Assembly: GCA_021156365.1 (NCBI GenBank)
Contig: JAJNDK010000002.1
Location: forward strand, 613,182-677,181
Source of the DNA: Bacteroidota bacterium
GTDB lineage: Bacteria > Bacteroidota > Bacteroidia > B-17B0 > Aurantibacillaceae
Direction of reading: 5' to 3'
DNA length: 64,000 nt
Shown here: positions 45,923-55,096 of the stretch, one piece after another
How positions within the stretch are numbered: the stretch's first letter is position 1
How the letters are laid out: each line of letters starts with the position of its first letter
Notes under the pieces: model-generated
The model's input: only the letters and a program-made list of their open reading frames with translations
What the model was told of the DNA's origin: nothing
Database searches by the model: none
Position numbers and translations under genes: made by a program

Positions 45923-47344
45923 TTAATGTCCTCCATCCGCACCCACTTTTTCGTAATCGATCCCCTGCTTGCGTAAGATGCCTTTCAGCCTCCAGCCGAA
46001 AAATGCGAGGTAGGCAAAACAGATCACCGGTACGATATAGGACATATGAATGCTGGTGCCTTCTGACAGCTTTGCCTGCACTACCGGAATAACAGCTCCA
46101 CCAAGGATCATCATAATGAGCAGGGACGATCCCTGTGCCGTATATTTTCCAAGGCCGGCAATTGATAATGCAAAAATGCAGGGCCACATCACCGAACAGA
46201 AAAGCCCGCCGCTGATAAAAGAATAGACTGCTATCCGCCCGGTTGTCATCAAACCTACGATCATCATAACAGCCGCAAGCGTTCCGAAAACGAACATCGT
46301 GCGCACCGGGTTTTCCCTTACAATGAAAGAAGCCACGATGAGCAGGATGATAAAAGGAAAAAATCCGAAAAGATCATTGAGCGGACTGCCTTTGATATAA
46401 TTTACGAGGATGATAACAGCATAAGCGACAACAGGAACAACGATCATCAGGATCTCTTTTACTCGCTTCTTCAGGTCGAATGCATTGATGGAACCGGTCC
46501 AGCGGCCTATCATCAGGCAACCCCAGTAGAGCGAAATAAAATGAACGCTCTTGTCCGACTCCAGGCCTAAAAACTCTTTTTGCCGCATCAGCTCCGGCAG
46601 GTTGCTTTGGGTAGATACTTCAACACCCACATAAATAAAGATCGCTATCATTCCCAATATCAATTGAGGATACCTGAACACTCCAAGGCTAAAGCTTGCT
46701 TTCTCTTCATTCTTCACGGGTGGCAGCTTTGAAAAACCGAGTACTGTAGCAAAAAGAATGAAGGCGATACCGAGGGCCAGGTAAGGTGTTTTCACTGTGT
46801 CGATACCTACATCGGAAGTGGAATTGCTGATGTCGCCGAAGATGGCCCAGGCCACAATGAGCGGGCCGATAGTGGTACCGAAGGAATTGATAGCACCGGC
46901 CAGTGTATTGCGATGTGCGCCGGTTTCGGGCCTGCCTAATGCTATTACGTATGGATTGGCCACGATCTGCTGCAGTGCAAAACCAAATGCCACTACAAAC
47001 AATCCGCCCAGCATAAGCGGGAACGAATTGCCGGAAGCTGCAGGAATAAATAAAAGAGTGCCGGCAGCCGAAATGAGGAGGCCGATGATCAATCCTTTTT
47101 TGTAGCCGATCTTATTGAGCGGATCGCCTGCCAGTACCGACCATAAAAAATAGATCAGCGAGCCCACGCCATATGCGAGGTAAAAAGCCGAGTCAACCCA
47201 CTGCGACTGGGTCTGACTGAGGATGAAATTCTTCTTGAACAGCGGGATCAGTATGGTATTGGAAGCTGCCACAAATCCCCAGAAAAAGAAAACAGAGATC
47301 AATACATAAAAGGACCGGGGTGTTTGTTGTTTGACAGGTTCCAT
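45923..47344 (-). CDS. Sugar:proton MFS transporter, FucP/GluP-like
   Basis: A 473-residue transporter from the ATG at 47342-47344 (MEPVKQQTPRS); an upstream in-frame ATG adds six residues. Twelve membrane helices can be traced. FucP-family features include the long first helix FYVLISVFFFWGFVAASNTILIP, FALQQIVANPYVIALG and GAINSFGTTIGPLI. The family imports L-fucose, glucose/galactose or N-acetylglucosamine with protons. No sugar-catabolic neighbour identifies the substrate. Confidence 0.9.
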   Translation of the reverse strand: MEPVKQQTPRSFYVLISVFFFWGFVAASNTILIPLFKKNFILSQTQSQWVDSAFYLAYGVGSLIYFLWSVLAGDPLNKIGYKKGLIIGLLISAAGTLLFIPAASGNSFPLMLGGLFVVAFGFALQQIVANPYVIALGRPETGAHRNTLAGAINSFGTTIGPLIVAWAIFGDISNSTSDVGIDTVKTPYLALGIAFILFATVLGFSKLPPVKNEEKASFSLGVFRYPQLILGMIAIFIYVGVEVSTQSNLPELMRQKEFLGLESDKSVHFISLYWGCLMIGRWTGSINAFDLKKRVKEILMIVVPVVAYAVIILVNYIKGSPLNDLFGFFPFIILLIVASFIVRENPVRTMFVFGTLAAVMMIVGLMTTGRIAVYSFISGGLFCSVMWPCIFALSIAGLGKYTAQGSSLLIMMILGGAVIPVVQAKLSEGTSIHMSYIVPVICFAYLAFFGWRLKGILRKQGIDYEKVGADGGH

Positions 47345-47527
47345 AAAATAAATTTGTTGCACTAAAATAGCCCTTTGCCGAACTCAAAAATATACCCCCG
47401 GGTGAAGTTATCGAAAGAGTAATTAACATTGGCCCTACCGGACGATCTGAAACCCCGCCAAATGATAAACCAACCGTTTGTAAAAAAGCCTCTCCGGTTT
47501 TGTTTTTATTAGTATATTTATCGCTCT

Positions 47528-50500
47528 ATGCGCAGGATCAGGATCGTACACGTTCTCGTACTTTTATTTGCCGCAAACGCCCTGTTTGCGCAGCGCTATA
47601 ATTTCAAAACCTTCAATACCAAACACGGACTTGCCAACTCTTCGGTAAATGCCATTTTTCAAAGTGCGGAAGGATATATCTGGTTTGCCACACAGGGCGG
47701 CGGGCTCAGCCGTTTCGACGGAAAAACATTTAAAAATTACAGCAAAGACGACGGGCTCATCAGCAATGATATCCTTTCCATCTACGAAGACGATCAGCAC
47801 AACATCTGGGTAGGAACGATCGAAGGCCTCTCGCATTTCAACGGAAAAAAATTCACTAACTACGGTGAGAAAGATGGCTTGGGTACCTATAGTATCTATG
47901 GGATCAACAAATTCAGCGACGGTAATATCTGGGTATCTACTTTCGGCGGTGGTGTAAAAGTACTGAAAGACGGAAAGGTGATACGCACACTCGACAGCAC
48001 CAATGCACTTCCTACCAACAATGTATTCTGCGCGCTCGAGGACAAAGACGGCTCCGTGTGGGTAGGACTTTATTACGAAGGGCTGATCAATATCTCGAAA
48101 GAGGGGAAAGTGATCAAGCGCTTTAAGGAATTCAGGCCCGATCTCAAATACTGCTCTGCATTCAGTCTCACACAGTCCAAAGACGGTACCTTATGGATAG
48201 GCACAGCAGGACATGGCATTTACAAATACACCAACAACGCAATAGAACATGTATACTGTGAACCTTTGGAGCGCGACTTTATCGGCAAGATCATCATCGA
48301 CAAGCTCGAGAATGTGTGGGTGGCTGCCGACAATGGATTGCTCCGCATCGATAAGAAAAATCAATTCAAACTTTTCCGCGAAAAAGAAGGACTTTCCTCT
48401 ATCCGTATCCAGGCGCTCTGCGAAGATTATGAAGGCAATATCTGGATAGGGACCTATGGCGGCGGCGTATGTATGTTCCGCAACGAAGCCATAGTAACCT
48501 ACAGCACACGCGACGGACTGAGCAACAATAAAATTTACGCCGTACTCAACACTTCCAAAAATCTCCTGATGGCGGGCTCCCTGAGCGGACTTGATTATTT
48601 CGACGGGGAAAAATTCGTGCGGGTGGATGAGATCGAGCTCTTTAATCAAAGCATTACCTTCCTGCTGGAGGACAAGGTCGGCAACATCTGGGTGGCTACC
48701 GAATCGGATGGCGTGGTGGTGCTGAAGTATGAGAACGGGAAATTCAGGATGATCAAGCATTTTAAGAACCTGAAAGACGAAGTGATGCAGCCGGCCTACA
48801 AGATCGTGGAAGACAAAGACGGTATCATCTGGGTTTCCACATACGGGCACGGGCTCTTTAAGGTAGAGAACATGGAAGCGGTAAGTGTGAAGGATAAGAA
48901 CATCACCAGCAAAGATTTCCTTTCCATCCATTGCGACGAGAACAATAAATTGTACGCCGCCGTGAACCAGGAAGGTGTGTATATATATGACGGAGCTTCC
49001 TTTTCCCTGCTGAAAAATGCGCCTGCTGCACTTGCCACCGTATTTTGTATCACAGGCGACAACAAGGGAAATATCTTTTTCGGTACGCAGGACGGCGGTG
49101 TGGTGATATACAGCAAAGGAATCTTTAAAGAATACAATACCAAAAACGGCTTATGCTCCAACCTCATCAACGGCATCGATTACAAGAACGGCGAGCTCTG
49201 GATAGGCACGGACAAAGGGGTGAACAGGCTTACCTTCAAAGCAGGTTTTGACATGGAGAACATCCTGTATTATGACAGCGAAAGCGGTTTCAGCTCCAAT
49301 GAGATCAACCAGAACGGGGTGTTCATCGATAACAGCAAGAACGTATGGTTCTGTACGATCGAAGGGATCACGCGCTACAACTCTACTCTCGACTGGGCAC
49401 ACAGCATTCCCCCCAAGCTGGTGATCAACGATATAAAACTTTCGTACCAGCATGTGGACTGGTCGATGTATGCGGATTCCATTAATCCGAACACCGATCT
49501 TCCTATAAATCTTTCGCTTTCCTATAAGAACAACAATCTTTCGTTTTCGTTCCAGGCTACCACGCTTGACAATATCCATTACCAGTTCATGCTGGAAGGT
49601 TATGACGATGACTGGACGCCTTCCACCACGCGCAACGAAGCGGTGTATACCAATATCCCTCCGGGACAGTATACCTTCAAGGTAAAAGCCATCAACAGCT
49701 CAGGGGTGTGGAGCAATAATGATATCAGCTATTCTTTCAAGATCACGCCTCCTTTCTGGAAAACCTGGTGGTTCTACTCACTTTGTGTAGTAGCTATCCT
49801 CGCAGGTATCATCACCTTTATCCGTTACCGTACGGCAGCGTTGGAGAACGAGAAAAAAATCCTGGAGCAAAAAGTGGAAGAGCGCACGGTGGAGCTGAAA
49901 GAATCGAACCACAAATTATTCGATGCCCTGCACGATATCAAAGACAGTATCAACTACGCAGAACGTATCCAGCGGGCCATGTTACCGGCAGATGCCACCA
50001 TCCGGAAAAATCTTTCGAACAGCTTCATTCTCTTTAAGCCGCGTGATATTGTTTCCGGTGATTTCTACTGGTTCAGTCACAAGGACGGGATGGATTTCAT
50101 AGCGGCAGTAGATTGTACAGGCCACGGTGTTCCCGGCGCTTTTATGAGCATGGTGGGCAGCTCCCTGCTCAATGAGATCGTACTGACCAAAAACATTGCC
50201 GATCCTTCGGAGGTCCTTTCGCTGCTGAACCGCGGTGTGCAGGATGCATTGAAACAACGGGAGAACCAAACCCGCGACGGGATGGACCTTGCTTTCTGTG
50301 CCATCGATTACAAGAACCGGAAAGTACAGTATGCGGGAGCCAACCGCGCCCTGTGGATCATCCGCAATTCGGACCAGGCACCTGAGATCGAGGAGATAAA
50401 AGCAACCAAATGTGCGATCGGAGGCTTCACCGACGAATCGCAGCACTATACCACCCACGAGATCCAGCTGAAGGACCAGGATACGATCTATATGAGCAGT

Positions 50501-50695
50501 GATGGATATGCCGATCAGTTCGGTGGCGCCAACGGAAAAAAACTGATGACCAAACGTTTCAAAGAGATCCTCTTAGAGATCCAGAAACAAAGCATGGCCC
50601 AGCAGCACAAAACCCTTGACAGCGAAATTACCAGCTGGATGGGTGACGTGCATGAGCAGGTAGATGATATCCTGGTGGTGGGGATCAAGTTTTAG
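47528..50695 (+). CDS. Propeller sensor with SpoIIE-type serine phosphatase output
   Basis: A 1055-residue sensor of the same plan as the gene at 31397. Signal peptide about 1-21 (ANALFAQ); propeller repeats (YIWFATQGGGLSRFDG, NIWVGTIEGLSHFNG, NIWIGTYGGGVCMF) to about 625; Y_Y_Y domain at about 690-750; a membrane helix (WFYSLCVVAILAGIITFI) near 765; coiled coil; SpoIIE phosphatase to the end with GDFYWFS, VDCTGHGVPGAFMSMV, TRDGMDLAFC and MSSDGYADQFGG. Metal-binding Asp residues are retained. Probably senses an outer-membrane or periplasmic signal and controls a partner-switching pathway. Its stop directly precedes the tandem-repeat tract. Confidence 0.92.
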   Translation: MRRIRIVHVLVLLFAANALFAQRYNFKTFNTKHGLANSSVNAIFQSAEGYIWFATQGGGLSRFDGKTFKNYSKDDGLISNDILSIYEDDQHNIWVGTIEGLSHFNGKKFTNYGEKDGLGTYSIYGINKFSDGNIWVSTFGGGVKVLKDGKVIRTLDSTNALPTNNVFCALEDKDGSVWVGLYYEGLINISKEGKVIKRFKEFRPDLKYCSAFSLTQSKDGTLWIGTAGHGIYKYTNNAIEHVYCEPLERDFIGKIIIDKLENVWVAADNGLLRIDKKNQFKLFREKEGLSSIRIQALCEDYEGNIWIGTYGGGVCMFRNEAIVTYSTRDGLSNNKIYAVLNTSKNLLMAGSLSGLDYFDGEKFVRVDEIELFNQSITFLLEDKVGNIWVATESDGVVVLKYENGKFRMIKHFKNLKDEVMQPAYKIVEDKDGIIWVSTYGHGLFKVENMEAVSVKDKNITSKDFLSIHCDENNKLYAAVNQEGVYIYDGASFSLLKNAPAALATVFCITGDNKGNIFFGTQDGGVVIYSKGIFKEYNTKNGLCSNLINGIDYKNGELWIGTDKGVNRLTFKAGFDMENILYYDSESGFSSNEINQNGVFIDNSKNVWFCTIEGITRYNSTLDWAHSIPPKLVINDIKLSYQHVDWSMYADSINPNTDLPINLSLSYKNNNLSFSFQATTLDNIHYQFMLEGYDDDWTPSTTRNEAVYTNIPPGQYTFKVKAINSSGVWSNNDISYSFKITPPFWKTWWFYSLCVVAILAGIITFIRYRTAALENEKKILEQKVEERTVELKESNHKLFDALHDIKDSINYAERIQRAMLPADATIRKNLSNSFILFKPRDIVSGDFYWFSHKDGMDFIAAVDCTGHGVPGAFMSMVGSSLLNEIVLTKNIADPSEVLSLLNRGVQDALKQRENQTRDGMDLAFCAIDYKNRKVQYAGANRALWIIRNSDQAPEIEEIKATKCAIGGFTDESQHYTTHEIQLKDQDTIYMSSDGYADQFGGANGKKLMTKRFKEILLEIQKQSMAQQHKTLDSEITSWMGDVHEQVDDILVVGIKF

Positions 50696-50772
50696 GATCT
50701 TTTTGTCTGCTTTCCCCTTTAAAAAGCATAAAAAATCTCTCATAAAGACTTCCACATTCATAAAAACAGGCA

Positions 50773-51495
50773 GCAACTCTATCCCGGACTCTATTACCGA
50801 TGCCTCGTTTTAAACCGGATGCATAAAAACAGAGACCTTTTAACAAAGAACAGAAACTAAATGCATACAAGTGTCTGTTCCTGTTAGCTCCGTTTAAACC
50901 AAATGCACAAAGATTCGGATCTCTTTACAAAGAACCTGACCGAAGCATAGACGGGTGTCTGTTCCTGTTACTTCCGCTTAAACCAGATGCACAAAGAGTT
51001 GAATCTTTGTGCAAAGAACCTGACCGAAGCATAGACGGGTGTCTGTTCCTGTTAGCTCCGTTTGAACCGGATGCACAAAGATTCGGATCTCTTTGCAAAG
51101 AACTTAACCGAAGCATAGACGAGTGTCTGTTCCTGTTACTTCCGTTTAAACCAGATGAACAAAGATTCGGATCTCTTTACAAAGAACCTGACCGAAGCAT
51201 AGACGAGTGTCTGTTTTTGTTACTTCCGTTTAAACCAAATGCACAAAGATTCGGATCTCTTTACAAAGAACCTGACCGAAGCATAGACGAGTGTCTGTTC
51301 CTTGTTATTCCGTTTAAACCAGATGCACAAAGATTCGAATCTCTTTACAAAGAACCTGACCGAAGCATAGACGAGTGTCTGTTCCTGTTACTTCCGTTTA
51401 AACCAGATGAACAAAGATTCGGATCTCTTTACAAAGCACATAACCGAAGCATAAACGATTGTCTGTTCCTTGCTATTCGGTTTAAACCGGGATGA
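50773..51495. repeat. 84-bp tandem repeat (about 8.5 copies)
   Basis: Exact 84-bp periodicity: the motif CGAAGCATAGACG recurs at 50941, 51025, 51109, 51193, 51277 and 51361, with a changed copy at 51445 and degenerate copies back to about 50773. Each unit holds CCGTTTAAACC, CACAAAGATTCGGATCTCTTT and TGTCTGTTCCTGTTA. Because 84 is a multiple of 3, frames stay open on both strands (for example plus 51007-51495), but there is no credible start or family and I treat it as non-coding. Together with the flanking 263 bp to 51758, which hold nothing recognisable, it is the longest gene-free stretch in the window. Confidence 0.9.
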
Positions 51496-51740
51496 ACAAA
51501 GATTCGAAACTCCCTCATAAAGGCAGGCTTCTCCGTACAAAGAACAGGAACAAGGCCCCGCGGATTGTCCGCTTGTAGCAGTGGAACAGGGAAGAAAAGA
51601 GAAACCACCGGTTCTTATTAGTGTCTTTGATATACTTCCCTGCCACTTATTTTTTATTTTCGACCACTTACCAAATGCCTCCTGCCACTTGCTTATTTCT
51701 CAGAACCTTTGCTTTTTGTCTGCGTTCAACTCTATAACGA

Positions 51741-52195
51741 AACACATTTTCCCGATGCGTGATCGACAACCTGCACAATGCCATACTGACCACCAATTCG
51801 GGAGTGGCCGGCAGTACAAGCGATATGCACGGGAAGGAACGAATGCTGGTAACAGCCTTCAACCTGATCAAAGCACACGTGGAGTATGTAGCCAACCAGA
51901 ACCCGGATGCGGAAACATATATCACATCTGCAGGAATGCAGGTGATGCAAAGCGGAGGGGCTAGTCCGGTCTCTGAGCTCACACTCGATGCCCCGGGCAA
52001 CGGTGTGGTGATAGTAAGAGTTCCGCGTGGCATCGGTGAGAAGGCATTTGTATATGAGATGAGCACGGACAATACCGGTTTCACGAAGGTAACCAGCTCT
52101 ACTCTCGCAAAGATCACGATCAGCGCACAGCAGCCCGGCTCCACTCTCTACGTTCATGGCGTGGGAGGCTCCGTTTTTTGTTTTTTTGCGGGGCT
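51741..52195 (+). pseudogene. Fragment of a secreted FN3-type protein gene
   Basis: The frame reads VIDNLHNAILTTNSGVAGST, LVTAFNLIKAHVEYVANQNP, then LTLDAPGNGVVIVRVPRGIG and KVTSSTLAKITISAQQPGST. This matches the middle of a Bacteroidota protein type of about 200 residues with a helical N-terminus and one fibronectin-III-like domain. The N-terminus and the last FN3 strands are missing; an in-frame TAA precedes the fragment and its 3' end runs into spacer sequence at about 52190. It is a remnant at the edge of the toxin array. Confidence 0.55.
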
Positions 52196-52303
52196 GACAG
52201 TACCTTCCCGCGAAGCCTCGCGGCCATTTACGGCACCTCAAGTACGGGGATAGTCAATGCTTCGCTGATGTGCCGGGGCTGACCATGTGGTGGGCTTCGC
52301 AAC
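52196..52303 (-). repeat. Array spacer S0 (left-truncated)
   Basis: Carries GTACCTTCC, a GCGAAGCCTCGCGG palindrome, CCATTTACGGCA, and the right-end segment GCTGACCATGTGG plus GGGCTTCGCAAC shared with spacers S3 and S5. The hairpin A/B half is missing; the left side is fused to the FN3 pseudogene. Its GCAAC end lies 3 bp from the stop codon of the gene at 52307-52666. Confidence 0.75.
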
Positions 52304-52306
52304 TCT

Positions 52307-52666
52307 TTAATCAAAATAAAACCAATCAAAAAACAAATAAGAATCAGTGGCAAAAGCCATAAAGATAATCAAGATTCCGAAAGCATATATATAGTTAAGT
52401 GGCTGTTTATGAATCGGAATCGCCATCTGCTTTTGAACAAAAAACGAGGTCATTGGCTTAATAAATAAACTCAATAATACTGCCCACCCTAAAAAAATAA
52501 TCGTTGAATAAGATGCGCCCAAGTCTATACCTTGCAGATTAAAATCCACGAAAGGAAGCTTTTTGAACACGTTGTATACTGTTTTTGCAAAAACCACCGC
52601 TCCAATGCAATAAGCCAATGGGGCCAGCGAAACCAGTCCGTCTATCAATTTAATTGCCTTTTTCAT
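52307..52666 (-). CDS. Small membrane protein, array cargo (possible immunity)
   Basis: A 119-residue protein with three predicted membrane helices (about 10-33, 48-70 and 88-115, the last LNYIYAFGILIIFMAFATDSYLFF). No family recognised. It is the last (promoter-distal) gene of the minus-strand toxin/immunity array and ends 3 bp before the spacer end of S0. Membrane immunity proteins usually guard against toxins acting at the inner membrane; that is inference from position only. Confidence 0.6.
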   Translation of the reverse strand: MKKAIKLIDGLVSLAPLAYCIGAVVFAKTVYNVFKKLPFVDFNLQGIDLGASYSTIIFLGWAVLLSLFIKPMTSFFVQKQMAIPIHKQPLNYIYAFGILIIFMAFATDSYLFFDWFYFD

Positions 52667-52708
52667 TTAAAATAAAAGAGCTCTGTCCCGTCACCTGTTG
52701 GTTAGAGA

Positions 52709-53164
52709 TCACATAAGTTTTTCCAGCTTATCCAAAACGACCTTTTTAAATCTTTGGAGATAATAGTGTCTCGATAGAATTCCAAAATCCTTATTTATTC
52801 GCTGCGTATTTTCCATATCTTTTGTTTCGGAAACGCCATAAAATACAATTTTCGTTTTAATCCAGGTTGTGTCAGTACTGACAAAAGTGTGAAAATATTC
52901 TTTGCAAGATTGGTCATAAAACAACAGATGTAAATATCCGTTCTTTTCATACCCTAAAAGCACAGTAGAGTCATTGCAAAAATTTTCATTCCTTATTTTT
53001 TTTGTGATACCGTCAGGAACGTCATAATCATTGAACTCGACGAAAGTTCCTCCATTTCCCGTCAACCTGTTATATAACATAGGGAGGTAATTAATGCCGG
53101 TCAATACAAAGCCGGTCAGAATTATAATCAGAAAATGTCGTTTGTGTTTCACGTTACTAATCAA
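52709..53164 (-). CDS. Membrane-anchored protein, probable immunity
   Basis: A 151-residue protein with an N-terminal anchor (about 9-30, FLIIILTGFVLTGINYLPML) and a periplasmic domain (VLLGYEKNGYLHLLFYD, WIKTKIVFYGVSETKDME). It overlaps the upstream gene (53157-53549) by 8 bp, showing coupled translation. Not recognised; the pair looks like immunity genes left over from a toxin no longer present nearby. Confidence 0.55.
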   Translation of the reverse strand: MISNVKHKRHFLIIILTGFVLTGINYLPMLYNRLTGNGGTFVEFNDYDVPDGITKKIRNENFCNDSTVLLGYEKNGYLHLLFYDQSCKEYFHTFVSTDTTWIKTKIVFYGVSETKDMENTQRINKDFGILSRHYYLQRFKKVVLDKLEKLM

Positions 53165-53549
53165 TGTAAAAATAATGTATGATCTCTGCTACTATACCTT
53201 TATCGAAATTTTCTTGTCTTAAGCGATAACTTCCTATGTGGTCCTGGCTATATACAAAGCCTATATAATTTCGTTTAACCGGCGTATTTTGTCCGTATGG
53301 CTTCCACTTGTTTAATGGAGTACCTATTGTTTCTATAATCGGCTTTTCTACCAATTCGTATTTGCCTGAATTTAGCATGAGAATAACCAGTTGCATATTC
53401 TGTATCTGACCTAAAGAAAGAAAGTATCTCCGCCTTTTTTCGTCCAGTTTTATCCGATCGTTGTGATAGGCGCATGAAATATGGAAAATAACAACCGGGG
53501 CTAAGAAAATGCCAATAAGAAGCAATCCTGGTTTTATTACTTTCATCAT
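53157..53549 (-). CDS. Signal-anchored small protein, probable immunity
   Basis: A 130-residue protein with an N-terminal hydrophobic segment ending HISC (about 8-26), possibly a lipoprotein, then a compact domain with YFLSLGQIQNMQLVILMLNSGKYELVEK and YIGFVYSQDHIGSYRLRQE. No family recognised. It overlaps the next gene by 8 bp and lies just downstream of a degenerate spacer, as expected for array cargo. Confidence 0.55.
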   Translation of the reverse strand: MMKVIKPGLLLIGIFLAPVVIFHISCAYHNDRIKLDEKRRRYFLSLGQIQNMQLVILMLNSGKYELVEKPIIETIGTPLNKWKPYGQNTPVKRNYIGFVYSQDHIGSYRLRQENFDKGIVAEIIHYFYID

Positions 53550-53720
53550 ATTGTATCGTGGTTTAGACTACCGTCTGAGGGCAGAGATCTGTTGATCCAA
53601 CGGAAGCGGAACATGTTTATTGTGTCTCCGAGTTAATAACACGGAGCTATGAATAAATCGCTTCACTTGAGTGTAAATGGAAAATAGTTTTCATTTCTAC
53701 GACTACACAACGCTTCGCAG
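53550..53720 (-). repeat. Degenerate array spacer S0'
   Basis: It retains the right half of the spacer: CTCCG-loop-CGGAG (53626-53646, with the same AGTTAATAACA-type loop as S1), a small CACT/AGTG hairpin in place of the GCTCC/GGAGC hairpin of S1, AAATGGAAAATAGTTTTCAT, and a CGCTTCGCAG end touching the stop codon of 53721-54197. Hairpins A and B are not recognisable. The changed but still paired arms support conservation of structure over sequence. Confidence 0.55.
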
Positions 53721-54197
53721 TTACTTTTCCTTCGCTTGAACGTCTTCGTTTTTCCCGTGAATCCGGTGCAATTTCCTCACTGCGGAAACCGTATTATCCA
53801 TAAGTTCATTAACAACAAGGTCCTTCGATAGAATTACTTTCCGGTTCCTGAATACACTAAATTTTTTCTCGTGTATGCACATACTGTCACCGACTTCTAT
53901 ATCCTGGAAGAAGCTATAGACAATTTCTGCACTGTCCTTTTGTATAACACACAAATAGCTGTTAGGATGGGAATGCCGTAAGTCGTAGTATTGATAATTA
54001 GCTTGAACATTTTTTAAGTAAAACATTCCATGGCCATGATCAATATGTTTCTTTTCGTATACGATCCCCACCACCTCAACATCAAAATCCTTTGTTAATT
54101 GTGCCGACCGGATCCTGGTCATGACAGAATAAAACACTACTCCAATAAAAAAACAAGCCAAAATAATAAATGGTGTCTTCATGTTTTTATTGATCAT
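53721..54197 (-). CDS. Membrane-anchored protein, probable immunity
   Basis: A 158-residue protein; MINKNMKTPFI allows a second start at residue 6. An anchor at about 8-27 is followed by an exported domain with VEVVGIVYEKKHIDHGHGMFYLKN, VGDSMCIHEKKFSVFRNRKVILSK. It is weakly similar in plan to 54680-55087 (GVIYKKE ... LDSIVIDFRRNKMLIYRRDS), so both could be copies of one immunity fold. Ends at the degenerate spacer S0'. Confidence 0.6.
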   Translation of the reverse strand: MINKNMKTPFIILACFFIGVVFYSVMTRIRSAQLTKDFDVEVVGIVYEKKHIDHGHGMFYLKNVQANYQYYDLRHSHPNSYLCVIQKDSAEIVYSFFQDIEVGDSMCIHEKKFSVFRNRKVILSKDLVVNELMDNTVSAVRKLHRIHGKNEDVQAKEK

Positions 54198-54212
54198 TGC
54201 CCATTAAACCCA

Positions 54213-54635
54213 TTACTCCATTAATTGCAGCCTCATTTTATCATCCTGCATTTCGAGGATCAGAAAATGAAGATCCTTTATCATAAAATAACCACCCATA
54301 TTTACCTGCTGGCGAAGCTGAACAGTGTTTTTTGCTTTCACATAAAACCATTTGACCACAGTAGTATCATTCTCTTTGTCCGCATACTTTTTAATATAAT
54401 ATAGCACATCGTCTTCTGCAAACTTCCAGATCGTTTGAATGGAGTTCATATCGGCATCAGCTTTATGCTTGTCGAAGCTCAGTTTGGTTTGCCCTTTTGC
54501 TTTATCAAAAGTTTCCTTTGAATCCCAGGTTCCTAAGAAATCTTTCCATTTAAGTTTGGGCTTTACTTGTGCAAATCCCATTACATTAATAAAGGTAAAT
54601 AACACTATAAGAAACTGTTTGGCGGTATTTTTCAT
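54213..54635 (-). CDS. Secreted lipocalin-like small protein
   Basis: A 140-residue exported protein: signal peptide about 1-22 (VMGFAQ), then WKDFLGTWDSKETFDKAKG and IWKFAEDDVLYYIKKY, a pattern like lipocalin-type domains of Bacteroidota. It lies between two immunity-like genes with 16- and 44-bp gaps and so belongs to the same transcript; it may be an immunity protein itself or a passenger. No specific function. Confidence 0.55.
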   Translation of the reverse strand: MKNTAKQFLIVLFTFINVMGFAQVKPKLKWKDFLGTWDSKETFDKAKGQTKLSFDKHKADADMNSIQTIWKFAEDDVLYYIKKYADKENDTTVVKWFYVKAKNTVQLRQQVNMGGYFMIKDLHFLILEMQDDKMRLQLME

Positions 54636-54679
54636 GCAGGTGATTTTTATAAAATATTAAAATGATTTTCATGTCAGGG

Positions 54680-55087
54680 TTATTCGTCAAGATATAAGTA
54701 TCCATTAAGGACTAAAGAATCCCTTCTGTATATCAGCATTTTATTCCTTCTGAAGTCTATTACAATAGAGTCTAACACATTAATTTGATAATAGTTGCTG
54801 CTAAAGAATTTCCCAATACTGTCATTTAAAATTAAGTCCCCCTCCCGATCACCTATTTTTTCATTGAAACTTTTAGCATTGGATTTTTTTACTTTAAAAA
54901 AGTACCACCCCGTTGTTTTCATGTAAAGTTCCTTTTTATAAATAACACCAGAAGCGTAAATATCCTTTGAAAAATATAATTTCGCCTCTCTTATTTCTTT
55001 TGATTGGCAGGATCTGCTGATAAGTGTTGCAACAATAAAAAGAATTATTACAAGTATTCCAGTCCATTTAAGATTTTTCCAAAGCAT
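54680..55087 (-). CDS. Membrane-anchored protein, probable immunity for the Rhs tip upstream
   Basis: A 135-residue protein with an N-terminal anchor (about 9-26, ILVIILFIVATLISRSC) and a short exported domain (SGVIYKKELYMKTTGWYFFKV; VLDSIVIDFRRNKMLIYRRD). It starts 9 bp after the stop of the Rhs tip gene (55097-56518), the classic place for a cognate immunity gene. The export signal suggests the toxin acts in the periplasm or membrane. Family not recognised. Confidence 0.65.
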   Translation of the reverse strand: MLWKNLKWTGILVIILFIVATLISRSCQSKEIREAKLYFSKDIYASGVIYKKELYMKTTGWYFFKVKKSNAKSFNEKIGDREGDLILNDSIGKFFSSNYYQINVLDSIVIDFRRNKMLIYRRDSLVLNGYLYLDE

Positions 55088-55096
55088 CCTGTCGTT

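Noticed and set aside
51007..51495. A 162-codon plus-strand ORF in the 84-bp repeat
   Set aside because: It exists because the unit length is a multiple of three; the opposite strand is also open, there is no credible start region and the sequence resembles no protein family.
51581..51964. A 127-codon plus-strand ORF before the FN3 fragment
   Set aside because: Different frame from the recognisable FN3-type sequence it overlaps; no family resemblance.
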